The position numbers and the translations under genes are program-made. A stretch of 64,000 nt of DNA, taken from Streptomyces sp. NRRL S-244. GTDB taxonomy: Bacteria > Actinomycetota > Actinomycetes > Streptomycetales > Streptomycetaceae. Shown here piece after piece: positions 53,587-63,799 of this stretch. The notes beneath the pieces are model-generated. The model worked only from the letters and a program-made list of their open reading frames with translations, did not search any database and was not told the DNA's origin. The stretch covers positions 223,182 through 287,181 of the forward strand of contig NZ_JOCX01000005.1 in NCBI RefSeq assembly GCF_000717915.1, given 5' to 3'. Positions within the stretch are counted from its first letter, which is position 1. Every line of letters starts with the position of its first letter.

Positions 53587-53687
53587 CGCACGCGGGTTGA
53601 CACACGCGGGTTGACACACGCGGGTTGACACACGCGGGTTGACGCGCGCGGGTTGACGCACCGGCCGGCGCACGCGGGCCGACGCAC
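53578..53687 (+). repeat. Tandem 14-bp repeats carrying TTGAC/TTGACA
   Basis: Six consecutive copies of GCGGGTTGAC(A/G)C(A/G)C start at 53578, 53592, 53606, 53620, 53634 and 53648, followed by a degenerate 12-base copy and one altered copy (53674-53687). Copies 2-4 contain the -35 consensus TTGACA. The array begins in the last codons of the lipoprotein gene and leads into the ABC-transporter promoter region. Confidence 0.92.
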
Positions 53688-53768
53688 AGGCGACGCTTGA
53701 CCCGCGCCCATAAGATTTGCCTAGGAAAGTACCGGTTTTCTGGCTCGATACACACAGGGGGAATCCCT

Positions 53769-54730
<962 letters not shown>

Positions 54731-54734
<4 letters not shown>

Positions 54735-55585
54735 CCACCTCCCCGACCCCGGAACTGGCGGCTCCGCGCCCCCGCGGCGGCATCGTCCAGGGCGTCAACG
54801 ATTCCCTGGTCATGGCCAAGCGGAACCTGATCCGGATGTCCCGGATCCCCGAGATGATCATCTTCGGGGTCATCCAGCCGGTCATGTTCGTCGTGCTCTT
54901 CAGCTACGTCTTCGGCGGCTCGATCAGCGTCGGCGGCAGCACCTCGCCCGCCGCCTACCGCGAATTCCTGATGGCCGGCATCTTCGCCCAGACCGTCACC
55001 TTCGCCACGGCCGGTGCGGGCGCGGGCATCGCGGACGACATGCACAAGGGCCTGATCGACCGCTTCCGCTCGCTGCCCATGGCCCGCGGCGCGGTCCTGA
55101 CCGGCCGCACGCTGGCCGACCTCGTCCAGACCACCCTCACCCTGGTCGTCCTGGCCGTCGTCGCCGTACTCGTCGGCTGGCGCACCCACACGAGCGTCGG
55201 CGAGGTGCTCGGCGGCTTCGCCCTGCTGCTCCTGCTCGGGTACGCCTTCTCCTGGATCGGCGCGCTGATCGGCCTGTCGGTGCGCACCCCGGAGGCGGCC
55301 ACCTCGGGCGGGCTGATCTGGCTCTTCCCGCTGACGTTCATCTCGATCGCCTTCGTCCCCTCCGACAACATGCCGACCTTCCTGCGGCACATCGCGGAGT
55401 GGAACCCGTTCAGCGCCACCGTCCAGGCGTCCCGGCAGCTGTTCGGCAACCTTCCGCCCGGGTACGAGGCCCCCGCGGCCTGGCCGATGCAGCACCCGGC
55501 GCTCGCGTCGGTCCTGTGGTCGGTGCTGATCGTCGTGGTCTTCCGGACCCTGTCGGTCCGCAAGTACCGCTCGGCGACCGCGTAG
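54731..55585 (+). CDS. DrrB-type ABC transporter permease
   Basis: A 284-residue ABC-2 type permease. Six membrane segments are visible at about 45-65, 80-100 (less clear), 130-155, 165-190, 200-220 and 255-275. The conserved coupling stretch FGVIQPVMFVVLF, the GIADDMHKGLIDRFRSLPM loop and a later WNPFSATVQASRQL helix are typical of DrrB proteins. It is translated from a GTG that overlaps the ATPase stop. Together with the preceding gene it forms a half-transporter pair that dimerises to make an exporter. A terminator follows 60 bases after the stop. Confidence 0.92.
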
Positions 55586-55603
55586 ACCCCGGGCCCGCTC
55601 GGG

Positions 55604-55645
55604 AGCACGGGGAGCGCGGGAGCACGGGGAGCACGGGAGCACGGG
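55604..55645. repeat. Short imperfect repeats before terminator
   Basis: Five units of AGC(A/G)CGGG, two followed by an extra G, run from 55604 to 55645 between the permease stop and the terminator. Confidence 0.75.
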
Positions 55646-55646
55646 A

Positions 55647-55678
55647 AAGCCCCCGCCGGACCGGTCCGGCGGGGGCTT
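55647..55678. terminator. Strong bidirectional terminator
   Basis: Perfect 16-bp palindromic arms (55647-55662 and 55663-55678), so the loop is formed by opening the centre. It separates the convergent ABC exporter and greA. Confidence 0.92.
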
Positions 55679-55697
55679 CCTCGTACGCGTGGGGTGA

Positions 55698-56195
55698 TCA
55701 GCCGGTGAAGGGCTTGACGTCGAGGATCTTGACGGTGGCCTTCTTGCCGTTCGGCAGCTCGTACTCGGCGTCCTCGCCGATCTTCTTGCCCATCACACCG
55801 GTGCCCAGCGGGGACTGCGGGGAGTAGGTCTCGAAGTCCGAGGACGCGTACTCGCGCGAGGCGAGCAGGAAGGACATGGTGTCGTCCTCGTCGCCGTCGA
55901 AGGCGATGGTGACGACCGTGCCGGGCGCGACCTCGCCGTCGGAGGCGGGTGCGGTGCCGACCTTGGCGTTCTCCAGGAGCTGCGTCAGCTGGCGGACGCG
56001 GAGCTCCTGCTTGCCCTGCTCCTCCTTGGCCGCGTGGTAACCGCCGTTCTCACGCAGGTCGCCCTCCTCGCGGGCGGCTGCGATCTTGGTGGCGATCTCC
56101 GTGCGTGCGGGACCAGAGAGGTAGTCCAGCTCGGCCTTCAGCTGGTCGTACGCCGCCTGGGTCAGCCAGGTGACGCTCTCGCTCGTCTGGGTCAC
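55698..56195 (-). CDS. greA: Transcription elongation factor GreA
   Basis: A 165-residue cytosolic factor that rescues backtracked RNA polymerase by stimulating RNA cleavage. The N-terminal coiled coil (about 10-80) contains AAREEGDLRENGGYHAAKE, with the acidic tip residues that enter the polymerase channel. The C-terminal FKBP-like domain includes SPLGTGVMGKKIGE and ends in a VKILDVKPF strand. GTG start with GAGGAGC upstream. Length and motifs are standard for actinobacteria. A DUF4307-like gene lies upstream on the same strand. Confidence 0.95.
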   Translation of the reverse strand: MTQTSESVTWLTQAAYDQLKAELDYLSGPARTEIATKIAAAREEGDLRENGGYHAAKEEQGKQELRVRQLTQLLENAKVGTAPASDGEVAPGTVVTIAFDGDEDDTMSFLLASREYASSDFETYSPQSPLGTGVMGKKIGEDAEYELPNGKKATVKILDVKPFTG

Positions 56196-56331
56196 GGGTG
56201 CTCCTCGTCGGTACAGGGGACTACTTGTCCGCCAGCGGCGGGCGAAACCACGAGCCTAACAATTCGGGAAGAAAAGGGGGAGGACACCATGTGTATGAAG
56301 TGTGTCATCGGGCCCGTGAGCAGGAAAGAGG

Positions 56332-56760
56332 TCAGCCTGCCGTCGGCGTGGTGCCCTGGCCCGCCGCCTGGCAGCCCACGAGTTCGATCATCGTGGCCCG
56401 GCCGGTGGTCTTCAGCGAGAGCATCTCGTCCACGCGCGTGTCCTTCTGCCCGAAGGTGAAGTCCGCGCGGCCCACCTCGGCGTGCTCCTCGTTCTGGGAG
56501 CTGAGGGTGCACACCCCGGTGACCCCGGCGTCCTTGCGCACCTCCAGGTGCACTTTCACCTCGGTGTCGGAGACCACCTGGAACTTGATCACCTCGGCGC
56601 TGACGCTCTGGCCTGCGACGTAGTCCCAGCCGATCCACCCGACCAGGCCCAGCAGCCCGACGCCCAGCACCGACCCGACGATCTTGAGCTTGCGGTCCGC
56701 ACGCTCGTCCGCCGATCGGCCGTAGCGACCCTCGGGCAGCCCCTCGCGTACCGCGCTCAT
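56332..56760 (-). CDS. DUF4307-like single-pass membrane protein
   Basis: A 142-residue protein. The N-terminal cytoplasmic segment is rich in Arg, Asp and Gly (GRYGRSADERADRKLK), then one membrane helix (about 28-48, IVGSVLGVGLLGLVGWIGWDYV), then an outer beta-rich domain with a FQVVSDTEVKVHLEV-like strand and two cysteines. This layout and the position next to greA and mca match the DUF4307 family of actinobacteria, whose function is unknown. It lies upstream of greA on the same strand and is divergent from mca. Envelope location inferred. Confidence 0.85.
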   Translation of the reverse strand: MSAVREGLPEGRYGRSADERADRKLKIVGSVLGVGLLGLVGWIGWDYVAGQSVSAEVIKFQVVSDTEVKVHLEVRKDAGVTGVCTLSSQNEEHAEVGRADFTFGQKDTRVDEMLSLKTTGRATMIELVGCQAAGQGTTPTAG

Positions 56761-56893
56761 TGATCGTTCCTTTCGGGAGGGCGTGTGTGCCGTCGACCCC
56801 AGTCGATCCCAGGGGCAGCCCCGGAATTTTTCCACCCCCCGATTCGGTCACTATAGGAGGCGAACGCCCTGACGACTCAAAGAGGATCCTGTC

Positions 56894-57775
56894 TTGACCG
56901 AGCAGCTTCGACTGATGGCCGTCCATGCCCACCCCGACGACGAGTCGAGCAAGGGCGCGGCCACCATGGCCAAGTACGTGTCCGAGGGGGTTCCCGTGCT
57001 GGTGGTGACCTGCACGGGGGGCGAGCGCGGCTCGATCCTCAACCCCAAGCTCCAGGGTGACAAGTACATCGAGGAGAACATCCACGAGGTCCGCGCCAAG
57101 GAGATGGACGAGGCGCGCCAGATCCTCGGCATCGACCAGGAGTGGCTGGGCTACGTCGACTCCGGCCTGCCGGAGGGCGACCCGCTGCCCCCGCTCCCCG
57201 AGGGCTGCTTCGCCCTGGAGGACGTGGACGAGGCGGCCGGCCGCCTGGTGAAGAAGATCCGCGCCTTCCGGCCGCAGGTCATCACCACGTACGACGAGAA
57301 CGGCGGCTACCCGCACCCCGACCACATCATGACCCACAAGATCTCGATGGTGGCCTTCGAGGGCGCCGCGGACACCGAGAAGTACCCGGAGGCCGAGTTC
57401 GGCCCGGCGTACCAGCCGCAGAAGCTCTACTACAACCAGGGCTTCAACAAGCCGCGCACCGTCGCCCTGCACGAGGCGCTGCTCTCGCGCGGCCTGGAGT
57501 CCCCGTACGGGGAGTGGCTGGAGCGCTGGAAGGAGTTCGCGCGCTCCGAGCGGACCCTGACCACGCACGTGCCGTGCGCGGAGTTCTTCGAGATCCGAGA
57601 CAAGGCGCTCATCGCGCACGCCACGCAGATCGATCCGGACGGCGGCTGGTTCCGCGTGCCGATGGAGATCCAGAAGGAGGTCTGGCCCACGGAGGAGTAC
57701 GAGCTCGCGAAGTCGCTCGTCGACACTTCCCTCCCCGAGTCCGACCTCTTCGAGGGCATCCGGGAGAATGCGTAG
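56894..57775 (+). CDS. mca: Mycothiol S-conjugate amidase
   Basis: A 293-residue zinc amidase that cleaves mycothiol-toxin conjugates to mercapturic acids for export and recycles the sugar part. TTG 56894 starts the family-like MTEQLRLMAVHAHPDDES. The zinc-binding HPDDE motif is at residues 13-17, and a later HPDHI (in GGYPHPDHIMTH) gives the third ligand. The length and the Streptomyces-type sequence favour Mca over the deacetylase MshB. Presence of this gene implies mycothiol as the main thiol, as expected for actinobacteria. A small membrane-protein gene follows after 2 bases. Confidence 0.95.
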   Translation: MTEQLRLMAVHAHPDDESSKGAATMAKYVSEGVPVLVVTCTGGERGSILNPKLQGDKYIEENIHEVRAKEMDEARQILGIDQEWLGYVDSGLPEGDPLPPLPEGCFALEDVDEAAGRLVKKIRAFRPQVITTYDENGGYPHPDHIMTHKISMVAFEGAADTEKYPEAEFGPAYQPQKLYYNQGFNKPRTVALHEALLSRGLESPYGEWLERWKEFARSERTLTTHVPCAEFFEIRDKALIAHATQIDPDGGWFRVPMEIQKEVWPTEEYELAKSLVDTSLPESDLFEGIRENA

Positions 57776-57777
57776 CT

Positions 57778-58011
57778 ATGAGCGCTACGCAGGCAGCACT
57801 GACCGAGCTCCTTCCGCTGGCGGGTGACACCTTCGACAAGAACAAGGTGACCCCCGGAGTCCTGGGCTTCATCGTGTTCGCGGCCCTGGCCCTGGCGGTG
57901 TGGGGCCTGATGAAGTCGATGAGCCGGCACATGGGCCGGGTCGACTTCCAGGAGGCCCCGGAGGCCGGAGCGGCGCCCGCCGCCGCCCCGGCGGCGGACC
58001 GGGCCCCGTAG
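57778..58011 (+). CDS. Small single-pass membrane protein following mca
   Basis: A 77-residue protein beginning 2 bases after the mca stop, so very likely co-translated. The N-terminus (SATQAALTELLPLAGDTFDK) is polar, one membrane helix spans about 28-46 (GVLGFIVFAALALAVWGLMK), and the C-terminus is an Ala/Pro-rich tail (residues ~58-77). The basic MSRHMGR after the helix predicts a cytoplasmic tail. A similar small protein follows mca in S. coelicolor (from memory), but its role is unknown. No enzyme motif. Confidence 0.8.
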   Translation: MSATQAALTELLPLAGDTFDKNKVTPGVLGFIVFAALALAVWGLMKSMSRHMGRVDFQEAPEAGAAPAAAPAADRAP

Positions 58012-58035
58012 GAGCCGGTCCTTCGGCTGTGGGCC

Positions 58036-58070
58036 GCCGCCCTCCCGTGCCGATGTTGCGGGAGGGCGGC
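58036..58070. terminator. Terminator between mca operon and NTPase-TPR gene
   Basis: Perfect 12-bp inverted repeat (58036-58047 and 58059-58070), loop of 11 bases, 24 bases past the small membrane protein and facing the convergent large gene. Confidence 0.85.
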
Positions 58071-58174
58071 GACTGCGCGTGTCCGCGGCCGGGGCGTGCC
58101 GTGCCGTGCTGCGCGTACGGCCTACGCGGCCGGCCGGTCAGCGGCCAGGCGGTCGGCGGTCAGGCGGGCGGCGG

Positions 58175-61100
58175 TCATGCCGCCGGCGAGGCGGGTGGCA
58201 TCGGGACGCCCATGATCTCCCGCGAGTGCAGGTTCGGGACCAGCCCGAGCCGCCACGCCTGCCAGCCCTCCGCCGGATCCACCCCGCGCCCCAGCACCAC
58301 CGCGTAGGTGTCCAGGCCGTCCTCCAGCCGCCCGTCCCGCATCGCGTGCGGCGCCGCGGCCAGCCGGGCCAGCTCCGCCCGGGCCTCCTCCACGCCCGCG
58401 CCCGGGAGCGCGTACGGAAGCAGCGTGCAGCGCAGGAAGCGGGCCCAGTCCTCCCCGCGCCGGTCCCCGTACGAGATGAACAGCCGGGCCGCCTCCTCGC
58501 ACAGGCCCAGCGCCTGCGACACCCGCCCGTTGCCCGCGTCCACCACCGCCAGCTCCAGGCAGGTCCACGCCTCCCCGTGCGCCAGTCCGATGCGCCGGAA
58601 GTCCGCCCGCGCGTCCATCAGCAGCTGCCGCGCGAACCCGGAGTTCCGCAGGTTCCCCGTCTGCGCCGCCCGCTGGTCGCGCGTGACCCGGCCCGAGTGG
58701 TGCCGGGCGTGCGCCAGCCCGTACACGTCCCGCATCCGCGAGAACATCGTGCGGGCCCGCTCCAGCTCCCGTACCGCCTGGTCGCGCTCGCCGCCCTCCT
58801 CCAGCGCCTGCCCGAGGTAGTACAGCGTCCAGGCCTCGCCGCGCGCGTCCTCCTGCTCCCGGTGCTCGGCCAGCGCCTCGCGCAGCCGCTCCACCGCCGG
58901 GCCCGGGTCCCCGTCGACGACCCGGGCGCGGCCCAGCTGGGTCAGCGCCCAGGCCTGGCCGCGTTCGTCGCGCGTGCGCCCGTACAGGTCGAGGGCGAGC
59001 TTCAGCTCCGCCTCGGCCTCCGGGACGTCGCCGAGCCGCAGGTACACCTGCCCCAGCTGGAAGTGCGCCCACGCCTCGCCGTGCACGCTCTCGCTCTCCC
59101 GGTGCAGGGCCAGGGACCGCTCCAGCAGCTGCATCGCCTCCGCCAGGTGCGCCCGGTCCCGTTCCACCGCCGCCAGGGCGTGCAGGGCCCACGCGCGGTC
59201 GCCGGCCAGCTCGTCCGGCTCCTGGAGCACCAGCGCCTCGCGGATCCGGGCCGCGGCCTCCGGGAGCTGGCCCTGGTGGTGCAGGGTGATGCCGAGCGAG
59301 ATGAGGGCCATGCCCGCGCCGGCGTCCTGGTGGGCCTCCCGGTACTGGTCGACCACCGAGGTCAGCGTGGTCCGGGCCTTGTCCAGCTCGCCGAGCTGGC
59401 GGGCGGCGATGCCGGTGCGCCACTGCACGGAGCGGACCAGGCGCCCCTGGCCGGGCTCGCCCCGGCGCGCCGCCTCCACCGCCAGCGTGAGCTCGTTGAT
59501 CTCGCCGAGCCGGTACAGGTCGCCGCGCAGCAGGCAGAAGTCGCAGAGCGCGCCCAGCAGGTCCAAGGCCGCTTGCTGGTCCACGTCCTCCGAGTGCCGC
59601 AGCGCGGCCGTGATGAAGCTCGACTCGTCGTCCAGCCAGCGCAGCGCCGCGTCGAGCGAGGCGAAGCCGTGCCCGCCGAAGTGATGGGCGCGGGTCGACA
59701 TCTTCCCGTCGACCATACGGATCACCGCGTCGGCGAGCTGCGCGTAGTTGCGGATCAGGCGGCCGTGCGCCGCCGAGGACTCGGCCCGGTCCTCGTCCGC
59801 CGCGAGCCGTGACGCCGCGTACGAGCGCACCGCGTCGTGCATCCGGTAGCGCTCCCCGCGTACGTGGTCCAGCAGGCCCGCCTGCGCCAGCTCGCGCAGC
59901 AGCAGCCCGGCCGCCGCCCGGTCCGCGTCGATCAGCGCCGCCGCGGCCGACGGGCCGAGCGAGGCCCGCCCGGCGAGCGTGAGCCGCCGCAGCAGCCGCC
60001 GCCGCTCCTCGGGCAGCCGTACGTAGGCCAGGGCGAGGGCCCCCTCCAGCGCATCGGCGTCGTCGCCGGCGGCACCGGCGGCACCGGCGTCCCCGACGGC
60101 ACCGAAGTCTTCCGCTTCGGCACCGGTGCCCTCCGATTCGGCCGGCCCGAGCGGCGCCAGTACGCGCAAGGCCAGCGGGAGCCCGCCGCCGAGTGCCAGC
60201 AGACCCCGTAGGGCCTCCTCCTCGTACGGGGCCGTGCCGGCGGCCTCGGCCCCGGCGCGGACCAGCTCCGCGCCCTCCGCCCGCGCCAGCCGCTCCACCG
60301 GGAGCTGGTGCACCCAGGCCGAGAGGCCGGGCAGCTCCAACGGCTCCCGGGCGGTCACCAGCACCAGGCTCTCCGACCGCTCCGGCACCAGCATCCGGAC
60401 CTGCTCCGCGTCCACCGCGTCGTCCAGCAGCACCGTCACCGGCAGCCCCAGGAGGTGCTGGTGGTACAGCTCGCCCAGGCGCCGTACCTGCTGCTCCGCC
60501 GAGGACCCCTCGCGGAACAGCAGCTGCTCGCGCGGTGCGCCGAGCCGGTTCAGCAGGTGCAGCAGCGCCTCCCGGATCGGCAGCGGCGCCTCCCCGCTGA
60601 GCGAGCCGCCCCGCAGGTCCACCACGCAGGCCCCGCGGAACTGGTCGCGCAGCGCGTCCGCCGCCCGCAGCGCCAGGGCCGTGCGGCCCACGCCGGGCTC
60701 GCCGTGCAGCACCACGACCACCGGGCGGGTCTCCGTACTGGCCCGGGCCGCCTGCACCCACTGTGCGATCCGGGTCAGCTCCGCCCGTCGGCCGGCGAAC
60801 GAGGCCGCGGTCTGCGGGAGTTGGCCGAAGGACTGCTCCAGTACGCTGCGCCGCCGGGCCTCCGCGCTGCGGTCGGTCCCGCGCAGCTGGGGAGCGGCGG
60901 TCCGGGAGGTCTGCCGGGGCGCCCGCGCCGCGGCGGTCACCGCGCGCTGCTGCTCCAGGAACGGGCGTATCCCGCGAACCTCCAGCGCCGTCAGCCACTG
61001 CAGCCTCAGCTGCTCCGGCCCACCGGGCCGGCCGCGCACCCCGGCCCGGCGGTTCGCGGCGGGCAGGTGCAGGGCGGTCACCTTGGCGACCGTGGCCGCC

Positions 61101-61462
61101 GCCCCGGCGATGCCGGTGACGGCGCCGGCCGCCAGCGCCGTACCCGCCCCCACGCCGAGCGACAGGTCGGCCCCGACGGCCGCGGCCGCCGCAACCGCCG
61201 TCACGAGCAGGGCCGTTGAGGTGTTGCCGCGCCGGAAGGCCTCGCCGAGGGATTCGTCCCCGGCCGCCGCCTCGTCCAGAGCCCGTACGTACGCCTCGTA
61301 CTCCTCGGCGGCGCTCGCCGCGAGCGCGTCCAGCGCCTCCAGGCCGCGCGCCATCAGCGCCGCCTTGTCGACCGGCGTGCCGGCCCCGGCGCCCCGCCGG
61401 GCCTCCTCGTCCACGGCCCGCTCCAGCAGTCGCTCGGCCTCACCGCGATGGCTGTCCCGCAT
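58175..61462 (-). CDS. Membrane-associated NTPase (STAND-like) with TPR region
   Basis: About 1095 residues from ATG 61462, which has GAGGGGG about 6 bases upstream; ATG 61468 is also possible. N-terminal helical part (about 1-75), two hydrophobic segments (about 83-128), and an ATPase module with Walker A GEPGVGRT at 254-261, Walker B TVLLDDAVD, and an arginine-rich sensor area as in NB-ARC/MalT-type signal ATPases. The C-terminal half is a long array of TPR-like repeats (W-LG-A.R---G). The Walker A lysine is replaced by Arg260. Such proteins act as switchable scaffolds in regulation or defence; no effector domain is seen, so the role is open. Confidence 0.85.
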   Translation of the reverse strand: MRDSHRGEAERLLERAVDEEARRGAGAGTPVDKAALMARGLEALDALAASAAEEYEAYVRALDEAAAGDESLGEAFRRGNTSTALLVTAVAAAAAVGADLSLGVGAGTALAAGAVTGIAGAAATVAKVTALHLPAANRRAGVRGRPGGPEQLRLQWLTALEVRGIRPFLEQQRAVTAAARAPRQTSRTAAPQLRGTDRSAEARRRSVLEQSFGQLPQTAASFAGRRAELTRIAQWVQAARASTETRPVVVVLHGEPGVGRTALALRAADALRDQFRGACVVDLRGGSLSGEAPLPIREALLHLLNRLGAPREQLLFREGSSAEQQVRRLGELYHQHLLGLPVTVLLDDAVDAEQVRMLVPERSESLVLVTAREPLELPGLSAWVHQLPVERLARAEGAELVRAGAEAAGTAPYEEEALRGLLALGGGLPLALRVLAPLGPAESEGTGAEAEDFGAVGDAGAAGAAGDDADALEGALALAYVRLPEERRRLLRRLTLAGRASLGPSAAAALIDADRAAAGLLLRELAQAGLLDHVRGERYRMHDAVRSYAASRLAADEDRAESSAAHGRLIRNYAQLADAVIRMVDGKMSTRAHHFGGHGFASLDAALRWLDDESSFITAALRHSEDVDQQAALDLLGALCDFCLLRGDLYRLGEINELTLAVEAARRGEPGQGRLVRSVQWRTGIAARQLGELDKARTTLTSVVDQYREAHQDAGAGMALISLGITLHHQGQLPEAAARIREALVLQEPDELAGDRAWALHALAAVERDRAHLAEAMQLLERSLALHRESESVHGEAWAHFQLGQVYLRLGDVPEAEAELKLALDLYGRTRDERGQAWALTQLGRARVVDGDPGPAVERLREALAEHREQEDARGEAWTLYYLGQALEEGGERDQAVRELERARTMFSRMRDVYGLAHARHHSGRVTRDQRAAQTGNLRNSGFARQLLMDARADFRRIGLAHGEAWTCLELAVVDAGNGRVSQALGLCEEAARLFISYGDRRGEDWARFLRCTLLPYALPGAGVEEARAELARLAAAPHAMRDGRLEDGLDTYAVVLGRGVDPAEGWQAWRLGLVPNLHSREIMGVPMPPASPAA

Positions 61463-61735
61463 CCGCATCCCCCTCAAGAGAGCTCCGGCAACGTGGCCCC
61501 AAGTGTCCGCCGGGACTGCCGCGAGCGCGAGGGAATCTGAGCTAGATCAGAGGGAGTTGCCCCAACTCCCCCCGCTCACGCGCATATATGTACGTTCCAC
61601 CCCGCGAATGCGGCCTCCGGTCCACGCAGGGTGGTCACGGCCGCCGTCCGAGGGCCTCCGGTGCCGTCCGACGTGCGGTGGGCACGCCGTCGTCCGGTCC
61701 CGGCCGCGTCCCGCCCGGTGCGCGAGGATGGGACC

Positions 61736-63799
61736 ATGTCGAACCGCCTCGCTCATGAGACCTCGCCGTATCTGCTCCAGCATGCGGACAATCCCGTCGA
61801 CTGGTGGCCCTGGTCGCCGGAGGCGTTCGCGGAGGCGCGGGAGCGCGGGGTGCCCGTCATGCTCAGCGTCGGGTACAGCAGCTGCCACTGGTGCCATGTC
61901 ATGGCGCACGAGTCCTTCGAGGATGAGCTGGCCGCCGCCTACATGAACGAGCACTTCGTCAACATCAAGGTGGACCGCGAGGAGCGGCCCGATGTCGACG
62001 CCGTCTACATGGAGGCCGTGCAGGCCGCCACCGGGCAGGGCGGCTGGCCCATGACCGTGTTCCTGACCCCCGACGCCGAGCCCTTCTACTTCGGGACCTA
62101 CTTCCCGCCCGAGCCCCGGCACGGGATGCCCTCCTTCATGGAGGTCCTCGAAGGCGTGCGGACCGCCTGGGTGGGGCGGCCCGAGGAGGTGAACGAGGTC
62201 GCGCAGCGGATCGTACGGGACCTCGCCGGACGGCAGTTGGACTACGGGAAGGCCGGAACGCCCGGCCCCGAGGAGCTGGCCCTGGCGCTGCTCGGGCTGA
62301 CGCGGGATTACGACGCCGTCCGCGGCGGCTTCGGCGGGGCGCCGAAGTTCCCGCCGTCCATGGTGCTGGAGTTCCTGCTGCGCCACCACGCGCGCACCGG
62401 GTCGGAGGGCGCCCTGCAGATGGCCGCCGACACCTGCGAGGCGATGGCCCGCGGCGGGATCTACGACCAGTTGGGCGGCGGGTTCGCCCGGTACTCCGTC
62501 GACCGGGAATGGGTCGTTCCGCATTTCGAGAAGATGCTGTACGACAACGCGCTGCTGTGCCGCGTGTACGCGCACCTCTGGCGGGCCACCGGGTCGGACC
62601 TGGCGCGGCGCGTCGCGCTCGAGACCGCCGACTTCATGGTGCGCGAGCTGCGCACCGCCGAGGGCGGCTTCGCCTCCGCGCTCGACGCCGACAGCGAGGA
62701 CCCGCAGACCGGCGAGCACGTGGAGGGTGCGTACTACGCCTGGACCCCCGCCCAGCTGGCCGAGGTGCTCGGCGCAGACGACGCGATGCTGGCCGCCGCG
62801 TACTTCGGGGTGACGGACGAGGGCACCTTCGAGCACGGCAAGTCCGTGCTCCAGCTGCCGCAGGACGGGCCCGTCGTGGACGCCGGGGCGATCGCCGGGA
62901 TCCGGCAGCGGCTGCTCGCGGCGCGCGCCGAGCGGCCCGCGCCCGGCCGGGACGACAAGATCGTCGCCGCCTGGAACGGCCTGGCCATCGCCGCGCTGGC
63001 CGAGTGCGGGGCGTACTTCGACCGGCCGGACCTGGTCGAGCGGGCGACGGAGGCCGCCGACCTGCTGGTGCGGGTCCACTTCGACGCGGCGGCCGGGCGC
63101 GCCCGGCTGGCCCGGACCAGCAAGGACGGCCGCGTCGGCGCCAACGCCGGTGTCCTGGAGGACTACGGCGACGTCGCCGAGGGCTTCCTCGCGCTGGCGG
63201 CCGTGACCGGCGAGGGGGTCTGGCTGGAGTTCGCCGGGTTCCTCGTCGACCTGGTCCTGGACCGGTTCACCGCCGAGGACGGCTCCCTCTACGACACGGC
63301 GCACGACGCCGAGCGGCTCATCCGCCGCCCCCAGGACCCGACCGACACCGCGGCCCCCTCCGGCTGGACGGCCGCGGCCGGCGCGCTCCTCTCGTACGCC
63401 GCGCACACCGGCTCCGAGGCGCACCGCACGGCTGCCGAGCGGGCCCTCGGCGTGGTGCACGCGCTGGGTCCGCGCGTCCCGCGCTTCATCGGGCACGGGC
63501 TCGCGGTCGCCGAGGCGCTGCTCGACGGTCCGCGCGAGGTGGCCGTGGTGGGTCATCCGGAGGATCCGGCGCTGGCCGGACTGCACCGGGCGGCGTTGCT
63601 GGGGACGGCTCCCGGGGCGGTGGTGGCGGTCGGGCTGCCGCGGGCGGCCGACGGCAGCGGGGGCGAGTTCCCCCTCCTGGCCGAGCGCACACTCGTACGC
63701 GACCTTCCGACGGCGTATGTGTGTCGACATTTCGTCTGCGCGCGGCCTACGACAGACCCGGTCGAGCTCGCTGATCAGTTGGGTGCGGTTCATCCCTGA
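61736..63799 (+). CDS. YyaL/DUF255 thioredoxin-fold protein (SSP411-like)
   Basis: A 687-residue protein. The N-terminal thioredoxin-like domain (about 1-165) begins [21 protein letters not shown] and has a CxxC motif, Cys50-His-Trp-Cys53, in [11 protein letters not shown]. The remainder (about 190-670) is an (alpha/alpha)6-type toroid like N-acylglucosamine 2-epimerases, with [23 protein letters not shown] and ALDADSEDP. This pairing is the spermatogenesis-associated protein 20/YyaL family; its substrate is unknown, though a redox or carbohydrate role is often suggested. ATG 61736 has GAGGATGGG upstream. Divergent from the large NTPase-TPR gene. Confidence 0.93.
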   Translation: MSNRLAHETSPYLLQHADNPVDWWPWSPEAFAEARERGVPVMLSVGYSSCHWCHVMAHESFEDELAAAYMNEHFVNIKVDREERPDVDAVYMEAVQAATGQGGWPMTVFLTPDAEPFYFGTYFPPEPRHGMPSFMEVLEGVRTAWVGRPEEVNEVAQRIVRDLAGRQLDYGKAGTPGPEELALALLGLTRDYDAVRGGFGGAPKFPPSMVLEFLLRHHARTGSEGALQMAADTCEAMARGGIYDQLGGGFARYSVDREWVVPHFEKMLYDNALLCRVYAHLWRATGSDLARRVALETADFMVRELRTAEGGFASALDADSEDPQTGEHVEGAYYAWTPAQLAEVLGADDAMLAAAYFGVTDEGTFEHGKSVLQLPQDGPVVDAGAIAGIRQRLLAARAERPAPGRDDKIVAAWNGLAIAALAECGAYFDRPDLVERATEAADLLVRVHFDAAAGRARLARTSKDGRVGANAGVLEDYGDVAEGFLALAAVTGEGVWLEFAGFLVDLVLDRFTAEDGSLYDTAHDAERLIRRPQDPTDTAAPSGWTAAAGALLSYAAHTGSEAHRTAAERALGVVHALGPRVPRFIGHGLAVAEALLDGPREVAVVGHPEDPALAGLHRAALLGTAPGAVVAVGLPRAADGSGGEFPLLAERTLVRDLPTAYVCRHFVCARPTTDPVELADQLGAVHP

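Noticed and set aside
53578..53687. CRISPR array
   Set aside because: Units are 14 bases and directly adjacent with no spacers; it is a simple tandem repeat.
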